Part shown: piece after piece, positions 58,202-64,000 of the stretch
How the letters are laid out: the number at the start of each line of letters is the position of its first letter
Position numbering within the stretch: position 1 is the first letter of the stretch
NCBI GenBank assembly: GCA_963780895.1
Contig: CAWAEG010000008.1
Coordinates: 1-64,000, forward strand
From: DASQFI01 sp963780895
Lineage (GTDB): Bacteria > Acidobacteriota > Vicinamibacteria > Vicinamibacterales > SCN-69-37
Length of the DNA: 64,000 nucleotides
Reading direction: 5' to 3'
Translations under genes and position numbers: made by a program
The notes under the pieces: model-generated
Told to the model about the DNA's origin: nothing
Databases searched by the model: none
The model's input: only the letters and a program-made list of their open reading frames with translations

Positions 58202-59758
58202 TCATTTCGTCGATGCAGGTGCCTTTCTGTGCTTTGTTGCCTGTTCGTAGGCATAGGCGAGCTTGATCAGCCGCGCTTCGTCCCAGGCGCGGCCGAAGAT
58301 CGTCATGCCGGCCGGCAGTTGGTTGTCTCGCGTATAGCCCATCGGCACGTTGATGGCGGGGAAGCCGGAGGTGGGCGAAAAGACCTGGCTGTTGTCGCCG
58401 TGCGGCGAGGTGTAGTCGCCGATCGCGCGCGGCGGATCGCTCCACGTGGGGTAGACGAACGCGTCGAGCTTCATCTCGTCCATCGCTTTGGTCACGGCGG
58501 CGCCGAAGGCCTCGCGGAAGGCCATTTCGGCCTTGCACGCCTCGCTCTCCGGGCCCTCGGGATTCGAGGGCTGCGCCTGCTTCAGCCGCGACTGCGAGCT
58601 GGCGGGGATTTTCTCGAAGAGTGGCGACGCGATGATCTCGTCGAGGCTGTGGACCGGCGCCTTCTGCCCGCGCGTCTTCAGGTATTCGTTGATGTCGTAC
58701 TTGAATCCGCGGCACCCGCCTGAGCCTTGCGGGCGCGGCGGACGCTGCGGCCGCTCGACGTTGGCCGGATCGATGATTTCGGCGCCGGCGGCCTTGAGAT
58801 CTTCGATCGCTTTGGCGAACACCTTGACCACGTCAGGATCGACCGGCGGATTGGTCCGCTCGTACGCCTGCCGCAGCACGCCGATCCGCGCGCCCTTGAG
58901 GCCGTTGCGGTCGAGTGCGGCCGCGTAGTTCGGGATCTGGCGTCCGCGGCTTCGCGCCGTCACCGGATCTTCGGGGTCCTCGCCGACGATCACCTGGAAC
59001 ACGGCGACCGCGTCGGCCACGGTCCGGGCCATCGGACCGGCGACGTCTGCCAGGTAGCTGAGCGGGATCACGCCCGCCCGGCTCGTCAGGCCCATCGTCG
59101 ATCGAATCCCGACGAGCGCGGCGTGCGACGACGGTCCGCGGATCGAGTTGCCGGTATCGCTGCCGAGTCCCACCGCGCCGAAACTCGCCGCGACGGCCGC
59201 CGCCGTGCCGCCGCTCGATCCCGCGGGCACGCGATCGAGACCATACGGGTTCTTCGTGTGTCCCTGAATCGAATTCAGCGTCTCCTGCGGGCTGAACGCG
59301 AACTCGCCCATGTTCGACTTGGCGAGCACGATCGCGCCGGCCTCTTTGATCTTCCGAACCTGGAACGCGTCTTTATCCGACACGAATCCCTGCATCGTGA
59401 CCGACCCGGCCGCGCTCTGGAGGCCGATGGTCTCGAAGTTGTCCTTGACGATGGTGGGGATGCAGTGGAGCGGTCCGGCCATCTTGCCCTGCGCGAACCT
59501 CCGATCCATCTCTTCCGCTTCTTTGATCGCGTTCGGATTGGTGACGACGATGGCGTTGAGCGCCGGGCCTTGTTTGTCGAACTTCTCGATGCGCTGGAGG
59601 TAGGTCTCGACGAGCGCGCGGCACGTCAACTGCTTCGCGCGCATCGCGGCATGAATGTCCGCGATCGTTGTCTCCTGGACGTCGAATGTCTGGAAACCTG
59701 ACAAGGCAAAAGGCAGAAGGCAAAACGCAGAAACGCAAAACTTGATGGCGGTACGCAT
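58202..59758 (-). CDS. Secreted amidase-signature-family protein
   Basis: 518 residues from ATG 59758, with GGAGATT immediately upstream. The signal peptide MRTAIKFCVSAFCLLPFALS is followed by an amidase-signature domain: catalytic Lys in IPTIVKDNFETIGLQSAAGS and the cis-Ser/Ser pair in RVPAGSSGGTAAAVAASFGA and GSDTGNSIRGPSSHAALVGI. The C-terminal half has TSGFPAINVPMGYT and ending RLIKLAYAYEQATKHRKAPA. It probably hydrolyses amide bonds outside the cytoplasm; the substrate is unknown. It follows the gamma-glutamyltransferase gene closely (62 bases) on the same strand, so both may act on peptides or amides from the environment. Confidence 0.88.
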   Translation of the reverse strand: MRTAIKFCVSAFCLLPFALSGFQTFDVQETTIADIHAAMRAKQLTCRALVETYLQRIEKFDKQGPALNAIVVTNPNAIKEAEEMDRRFAQGKMAGPLHCIPTIVKDNFETIGLQSAAGSVTMQGFVSDKDAFQVRKIKEAGAIVLAKSNMGEFAFSPQETLNSIQGHTKNPYGLDRVPAGSSGGTAAAVAASFGAVGLGSDTGNSIRGPSSHAALVGIRSTMGLTSRAGVIPLSYLADVAGPMARTVADAVAVFQVIVGEDPEDPVTARSRGRQIPNYAAALDRNGLKGARIGVLRQAYERTNPPVDPDVVKVFAKAIEDLKAAGAEIIDPANVERPQRPPRPQGSGGCRGFKYDINEYLKTRGQKAPVHSLDEIIASPLFEKIPASSQSRLKQAQPSNPEGPESEACKAEMAFREAFGAAVTKAMDEMKLDAFVYPTWSDPPRAIGDYTSPHGDNSQVFSPTSGFPAINVPMGYTRDNQLPAGMTIFGRAWDEARLIKLAYAYEQATKHRKAPASTK

Positions 59759-59822
59759 AATCTCCGATTCCTCGCTCGTAACTCTGTTTTTGCCTTCTGC
59801 TTCTGCTTTTGCCTTCTGCCTT
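59701..59822. repeat. Inverted low-complexity repeats around the amidase start
   Basis: Bases 59701-59740 (runs of AAGGCAAAAGGCAGAAGG type) and 59788-59822 (TTTTGCCTTCTGCTTCTGCT type) are imperfect reverse complements and flank the amidase start codon at 59756-59758. The first copy encodes the amidase signal peptide core (FCVSAFCLLPFAL). In the mRNA they could fold into a long hairpin around the ribosome binding site. Confidence 0.5.
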
Positions 59823-61647
59823 ACCTCGCCCACGCGTACGCATCCACCCGTGGATCGGCGCCGGCCTTGAGAACGCCAGTCGTGAGATCAATCGAGATGG
59901 CCGCGTTCGACCCATGCGTCCACGGCCCCGCCACCGTCAATCGGTGCCCCTTCGCTTTCAGCGCTTCGAGGATCGCCGCCGGCACGCGCGACTCGACGCT
60001 GAGCGTGCCCGGCCGCATCGTGAACTGGCCGGACGACGCGGGGAAGGCCGACGTCGACCACCGCGGCGCTTCGATCGCCTCCTGTAGGTTCATTCCGAAA
60101 TCGATCATGTTCAACAGCGTCTGCATCGTCCGCATGATCTGATCGTCACCGCCGGGGCTGCCCGTGATCATGAACGGCTGGCCGTCTTTCATCACCAGCG
60201 TGCTCTGCAGCGTCGAGCGTGGACGCTTGCCGGGCTCGAGCGTGTACGGCTTCCCGGCTTCGAGAGTGAAGTAGTCGCCACGGCAGGTAAAGATGATGCC
60301 GAGGTCCGCGATGACGATGCCGGTGCCCCAGGCGCTGTGGTTGCTCGGCTCGAAGCTCACCATGTTCCGGTCTTTGTCGATGACGGCGATGTAGCTCGTG
60401 TCACCCTCGTGGCTCGCGTCGCCATCGTATGAGACCGACCACGGGTAATCGAACGCTTCGTTCCCAGGCATGTACTTCGATGGGTCACCTGGCCGCAGCT
60501 CCAACGAGGCCTTGGTTGCGTCGATCAGCTTGCGGCGCTCGGCGCCGTACTCCTTCGACAGGAGGCCCTGGTACGGAATCTTGATGAAGTTCATGTCGCC
60601 GAGGAACTTCTCGCGGTCGCCCATCGCGAGCTTCAGCGCCTCGGCGGTCGTGTGGATGTACTCGGTGCTGTTCAGGCCCATCTTCTTCAGGTCGTAGCCC
60701 TCGAGGATGTTGAGCGCGAAGAGCTCCGCGGGACCCTGGCTGGCCGACGGGTTCTTATAGACGTCGTAGCCGCGATAGTTGAACTTCACCGGTTCTTCGA
60801 CCTGGACGGCATACGTCGCGAAGTCGTCGTAGCGGAAGAGCGCGCCTTGCTCCTCGGAGAACGATGCCATCGTTTTCGCGATGTCGCCTTTGTAGAAGCG
60901 GTCGCGCGCGGCGAGCAGGCCGGCGCGGCGGCCTTTCGAGGCCGCGCCCTTCTCAGCCTCGATCAGCTTGCGCAGCATCCGGCCCGCGTCCGGGTTCTTG
61001 AAGAGATCCCCCTCGCGCCATGGCGTGGACGGCTGATACAGCTTCACGCTCGTCGGGTACTTCTTCAGCTTCGCGGCATTGTTCATCGAGCTCGCGAGAC
61101 CGCGCGTGAGCGGGAAGCCCTGCTCGGCAATCTCGATCGCCGGCTGCAGGACCTGCTCGAAGGTCATGGTGCCCCAGCGATCGAGCATCGTGTACCACGC
61201 GTCGATCGCGCCCGGCACGATCGCCGATAGAAGCGAGTCGTTCGACGGAATCCGGCCGTTCTGGTTTTTCTGGTACCACTCGATCGTCGCCAGCTTTGGC
61301 GCCGGGCCTTCGGCGTTGATGGAGACGACTTTCTTCGCCTTCGCATCGTAGATGAGGGCAACCGCGTCGGCGCCGTAGCCGTTCATGGCCGGGTCGACGA
61401 GCGCGAGCACCGCGTGTCCGGCGACGGTGGCATCGAAGGCGTTGCCGCCCGCTTCGAGAATCCGGACCGCGGCGTCGGTCGCCTGCGGTTTCATCGAGCT
61501 CACGGCGTGGTGGCGGCCCATGATCACGGGCCGGGTGGTGGACGTCGCGCGAGGATTCTCGTTCTCCTGGTCAGCAGTCATGGCACTCACGACAGGCACG
61601 CCGGTGACGACGACGAGCGACAGAAGCAGCGTCGATGTTCGCGGCAT
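59821..61647 (-). CDS. ggt: Gamma-glutamyltransferase
   Basis: 608 residues. A signal peptide (through VVSAMT) is followed by MGRHHAVSSMKPQATDAAVR and AGGNAFDATVAGHAVLALVD, the typical start of the large subunit. The autocatalytic processing site is EGDTSYIAVIDKDRNMVSFE, with Thr as nucleophile; GSPGGDDQIMRTMQTLLNMI is the small-subunit GSPGG loop. The enzyme would transfer or hydrolyse the gamma-glutamyl group of glutathione-like compounds in the periplasm. A good AAGGAAG ribosome binding site precedes the ATG. It lies just upstream of the amidase, probably co-transcribed. Confidence 0.94.
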   Translation of the reverse strand: MPRTSTLLLSLVVVTGVPVVSAMTADQENENPRATSTTRPVIMGRHHAVSSMKPQATDAAVRILEAGGNAFDATVAGHAVLALVDPAMNGYGADAVALIYDAKAKKVVSINAEGPAPKLATIEWYQKNQNGRIPSNDSLLSAIVPGAIDAWYTMLDRWGTMTFEQVLQPAIEIAEQGFPLTRGLASSMNNAAKLKKYPTSVKLYQPSTPWREGDLFKNPDAGRMLRKLIEAEKGAASKGRRAGLLAARDRFYKGDIAKTMASFSEEQGALFRYDDFATYAVQVEEPVKFNYRGYDVYKNPSASQGPAELFALNILEGYDLKKMGLNSTEYIHTTAEALKLAMGDREKFLGDMNFIKIPYQGLLSKEYGAERRKLIDATKASLELRPGDPSKYMPGNEAFDYPWSVSYDGDASHEGDTSYIAVIDKDRNMVSFEPSNHSAWGTGIVIADLGIIFTCRGDYFTLEAGKPYTLEPGKRPRSTLQSTLVMKDGQPFMITGSPGGDDQIMRTMQTLLNMIDFGMNLQEAIEAPRWSTSAFPASSGQFTMRPGTLSVESRVPAAILEALKAKGHRLTVAGPWTHGSNAAISIDLTTGVLKAGADPRVDAYAWAR

Positions 61648-61774
61648 AGGACTTCCTTTGAAAGAGGTTGGTCCCGGAAATCATCGGCTCGCGCGGGAGC
61701 CGTGTCAATCGGATCGAGCGGGAATGGGTCCCGGCTATTGCAGCGCGGCGGATCCTTACCGGGTGCGGGGACCC

Positions 61775-62119
61775 CTATGGCGCGCTCAGCTCGATGAGCG
61801 CGGACGCTTCATCGTCGCAGATGGAAATGATGTCGCCGAGCGATGCGATTTCGAAGACCTCACGCACGAGCGCCTGTGGCGCGAACAGCACGAGGCGCGC
61901 GTTCTTCTGGTTCAGGGCGCGCGCCGCCGAAATGAACATCCGTATGCCCATCGAGGCGACGAAGTCCGTCTGCGACAAGTCGACGATGGTATTCCGCGCC
62001 CGCGGGACGACCGCTGCAATGAACCGCGTCTCGATACGGTCCGTTCCCGCCGTATCCAAACGGCCCTTGAGTGTGATCTTGATCTGCTTGTCGTCGATCT
62101 CCTTGATTTGCATTTCCAC
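61775..62119 (-). CDS. STAS-domain anti-sigma-factor antagonist
   Basis: 114 residues. One STAS domain: IKITLKGRLDTAGTDRIETR, NTIVDLSQTDFVASMGIRMF with the conserved phosphorylatable Ser in VASMGI, and LFAPQALVREVFEIASLGDI. It would bind and release an anti-sigma kinase depending on phosphorylation. GTG 62119 is chosen since GGAGAG lies 5 bases upstream; ATG 62113 is an alternative. No RsbW kinase is adjacent. The RsbU-type phosphatase at 31 kb is a possible, but unlinked, partner. Confidence 0.9.
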   Translation of the reverse strand: MEMQIKEIDDKQIKITLKGRLDTAGTDRIETRFIAAVVPRARNTIVDLSQTDFVASMGIRMFISAARALNQKNARLVLFAPQALVREVFEIASLGDIISICDDEASALIELSAP

Positions 62120-62274
62120 GGGAGCTCTCCTGCAGCAGCGAGGATGTTACAGGCGGCGTGCTACGAAACGTCACACGGATTCCCCAGACGGCCAGCATAT
62201 GGAAGGGGCACCTCGCGCGCAAGTTGCCGTGGTCGTTGAGCCGATCCGGACGTCGGTTTCGCATCTAAAGGCGG

Positions 62275-62725
62275 ATGGATGCCAGAGCGGTCAGTGCGGC
62301 GTATCGCTGGGGACGATTCAATCTCGTCGGGCTGGGCGGGTTCATCCTTCAGGTCTCGACCCTGTCACTTCTCACACGACATTTCGGGTGGCGCAGGCCT
62401 CGCGACCGGGGCGGCGCTTGGTCCGCACGTCTTGCTGTGCTACGTCGCCGTGACGGCCATCAACCTCGGATACTCCTTCGGTGGACGCGACGCACGAGGC
62501 GTCGATCGCGGCCACGGTCGACCGACGCTGCTTCGCTACACGGACTCGCAGCTCAAGACTGTCGTGGCGGTTTGTCTCGGTGCGGGCGCGGGTATAGCTC
62601 TGATGGATGTTGCCGAGGCGCCAGGGTTCTACGCCGTGCTCTGGGCAACGACGACGGTGCTGATTGGCGGCGCTTATCTCTCAGAAGCCGTCCGCGGAGT
62701 CCTTCGCAGCATCTGGACCCATTGA
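62275..62725 (+). pseudogene. GtrA-like small membrane protein, frameshifted fragment
   Basis: The first frame, from ATG 62275, gives AAYRWGRFNLVGLGGFILQV and SLLTRHFGW, a good match to the first helix of GtrA-family proteins. Near 62390 the frame changes to GAGLATGAALGPHVLLCYVA, and the new frame runs to a stop at 62725 with two further membrane segments (LKTVVAVCLGAGAGIALMDV; FYAVLWATTTVLIGGAYLSE). The second part does not clearly match GtrA, so fusion of two remnants is possible. GtrA proteins are usually linked to flipping or transport of lipid-linked sugars. It converges with the membrane protein on the other strand, overlapping by about 50 bases. Confidence 0.45.
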
Positions 62726-63082
62726 GGTGGGCGCTCAGTGTAAAAGAGAACGGCCGCGACGATCGGAATGGCGAGCCAGGACAGCATCGCCACCGCATCG
62801 CCCGCCGCACTCTGCGCGATCCAGAACGAAGCGAAGTCGTCGACTGTCCACGGCCGGACCATCCCCAGGCCAATCGTGAGGACCGGCACGGGAAGCAAAT
62901 ACGTGATCGACTGGCGCGCCAGTGCCAGCCGGCTTCCCGCGACAAAGGCGGTCCACGCAAGTGCGGTATAGACGCCCGCGGCGACGGCCTGGATGGAAGC
63001 GCGGGGGATGGCGCCACTCCAGACGATCTGGGTCGCCTCGCTGAACGAGCCGACCGCACTGCGGGCGCCAGCCGGAGCTCAT
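62674..63082 (-). pseudogene. Small membrane protein with three helices, frameshifted
   Basis: ATG 63082 overlaps the stop of the zinc-ribbon gene (ATGA). After MSSGWR an extra C near 63063 shifts the frame into RSAVGSFSEATQIVW, then three membrane segments follow: VAAGVYTALAWTAFVAG, YLLPVPVLTIGLGM and AMLSWLAIPIVAAVLFY, ending at 62674. About 136 residues. I do not recognise the family. Coupling to the zinc-ribbon gene suggests a shared task. In the shifted frame no ATG exists before 62886, so an unrepaired reading is unlikely. Confidence 0.5.
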
Positions 63083-63720
63083 TGGGAGTTGTGCGGACGA
63101 TGGGCGAGCTGCCCGTCCGCGAAACAGAAAGGATGCCCACAGTTGCGACACACGTACTCCGCAAACCCCTTCCGGCGGGTGACGAACCGGACGTAGTGGC
63201 CGTTCGTGACGCACACTGCCGGATGCCGGATCAGCGTGAGATCGTTCTCGGCCTCGAGAAAGGTGTGGCCACAATGGCACGCGTACTCGGTGAAGGTGTC
63301 GCGCGCCGTCACGCGCTCGACCCGATGCCCGAACAGCCCGCAGAGGTACCGGACTTTCTTTTCGAACAATGGGGTTTGATCGTACGGATCGCGATTCTCC
63401 TGAAACAGCAGCGGGTGTCCACAGACGACGCAGACGTATTCATGGTAGCCGTCACGATCGACGAGGCGTCGATACGTGTGATGTCGCAGGAAGCACTTCA
63501 GCGTGTGGCGGACACGGGTCACGGACCGGTCCTCGCCCAGATAGGCCGCACCGCACCGGCAGTGTCGAGTCTCAGTCGCGGCCGTCCGAAACACGCGGTT
63601 GTCCACGTGGTGTCCCCACAGCGTGCAGGACGCGCGGAGGAACGCGCGCCTCAACCAACCAGGGCCGGTCAGCTGGGGCTTGGCGAACGTCGCCATCGCG
63701 ACACGGCGGGATAGCTGCAT
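63079..63720 (-). CDS. Protein with four tandem zinc-ribbon-like repeats
   Basis: 213 residues with GGAGG 6 bases before the ATG. Four similar units are visible, each with a His-containing lead and a Cys pair: HHVDNRVFRTAATETRHCRC, YRRLVDRDGYHEYVCVVCGH, HRVERVTARDTFTEYACHCG and YVRFVTRRKGFAEYVCRNCG. The common pattern is aromatic-x-R...-x-E-Y-x-C-x(1,2)-C-G-H-x-F, with additional Cys in the linkers (LCGLFGH). Metal binding, probably Zn, is likely. There is no signal peptide, and no membrane span. I do not recognise a named family. Its stop overlaps the start of the membrane protein, so they may work together. Confidence 0.65.
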   Translation of the reverse strand: MQLSRRVAMATFAKPQLTGPGWLRRAFLRASCTLWGHHVDNRVFRTAATETRHCRCGAAYLGEDRSVTRVRHTLKCFLRHHTYRRLVDRDGYHEYVCVVCGHPLLFQENRDPYDQTPLFEKKVRYLCGLFGHRVERVTARDTFTEYACHCGHTFLEAENDLTLIRHPAVCVTNGHYVRFVTRRKGFAEYVCRNCGHPFCFADGQLAHRPHNSQ

Positions 63721-63848
63721 CTGGAACCTCCATCTTCAATTGCGCAAGGTCCGTCAAACGCAGCTCACAAGGTCTGGTTTTCGGTCGCCGGAGGGAACAC
63801 GCCGGGTGGGGCGGCGAGTCTGCTATCGTTGTTGGGCGTTCCTTCCGC

Positions 63849-63924
63849 GTCCCCATCGTCCAGAGGCCCAGGACGTGGCCCTTTCAAGGCCAAAACACGG
63901 GTTCGAATCCCGTTGGGGACGCCA
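63849..63924 (+). tRNA. tRNA-Glu (UUC)
   Basis: 76 bases, CCA encoded. The acceptor stem GTCCCCA pairs with TGGGGAC, the anticodon loop is CTTTCAA with anticodon TTC, the T arm is CGGGTTCGAATCCCG, and the discriminator base is G, as in tRNA-Glu. It stands alone, close to the right end of the window. Confidence 0.95.
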
Positions 63925-64000
63925 TACCGACTTGAGACGTGAATACCGGCTGGTTGTGCGGGCAGCGTAACTGCCTATGGCCCTGATGTCAGTCTGCGGA

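Noticed and set aside
63849..64000. tRNA-Glu as an integration site of a genomic island
   Set aside because: No integrase gene or repeated tRNA 3' end is visible in the 64 kb, and the window stops 76 bases after it.

Overview
This 64 kb window is GC-rich bacterial chromosome, most likely from an Acidobacteriota member close to the Vicinamibacteria. That placement is inferred, not proven. It rests on four MacB/FtsX-type ADOP permeases (two next to PadR regulators), an Oar-like TonB-dependent receptor with an N-terminal carboxypeptidase-regulatory domain, secreted amidase and gamma-glutamyltransferase genes, and the general base and codon use. No prophage, CRISPR array or integron was seen. One tRNA (Glu, UUC) lies near the right edge.

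Layout. 0-9.4 kb: PadR and three ADOP permeases, each broken by one lesion, with a DUF481 outer-membrane protein between them. 9.6-18.8 kb: a porin-like barrel, a TonB receptor divergent from a histidine kinase with a periplasmic ABC-type sensor, an orphan lipoprotein, DUF411 and DUF4287/SRPBCC proteins. 19-22.6 kb: a truncated pyrophosphatase fragment, then an intact PadR-ADOP pair. 22.9-29.6 kb: accessory genes (Kelch-like, AlkZ-like, NicO-type metal transporter, glycosyltransferase, cupin epimerase, Ada, DedA, FtsB-like). 29.7-42.7 kb: housekeeping genes cutA, a Cys/Met-metabolism PLP enzyme, an RsbU-type phosphatase, RNase III (with an unusual N-terminal DUF2007 fusion), a P-loop ATPase coupled to hutU-hutH, purA, a bacilliredoxin, an intradiol-dioxygenase-like protein and a HAD hydrolase. 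42.8-44.8 kb: a group II intron. 45-54 kb: an EamA transporter and a complete phosphate-uptake operon (oprP-like porin, pstS, pstC, pstA, pstB, phoU) behind a four-unit Pho-box-like site. 54-64 kb: the Oar-like receptor, amidase, gamma-glutamyltransferase, a STAS protein, membrane-protein fragments, a four-repeat zinc-ribbon protein and tRNA-Glu.

Two themes stand out. First, palindromic elements of several designs sit at gene ends, mainly at convergent junctions: 17.85, 30.03, 34.4-34.8, 40.77, 42.7 and 45.93 kb. One is an almost unbroken 104 bp palindrome, one is a nested palindrome of about 420 bp, one is split exactly by the group II intron, and one lies inside the hutH reading frame. Several supply the last codons of the neighbouring protein. 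Second, about twenty single-base frameshifts or stops interrupt otherwise well-conserved genes, including pstS, pstC, hutH and DedA. This density suggests uncorrected long-read consensus errors at least as much as real gene decay, so pseudogene labels here should be read as frame broken in this sequence.
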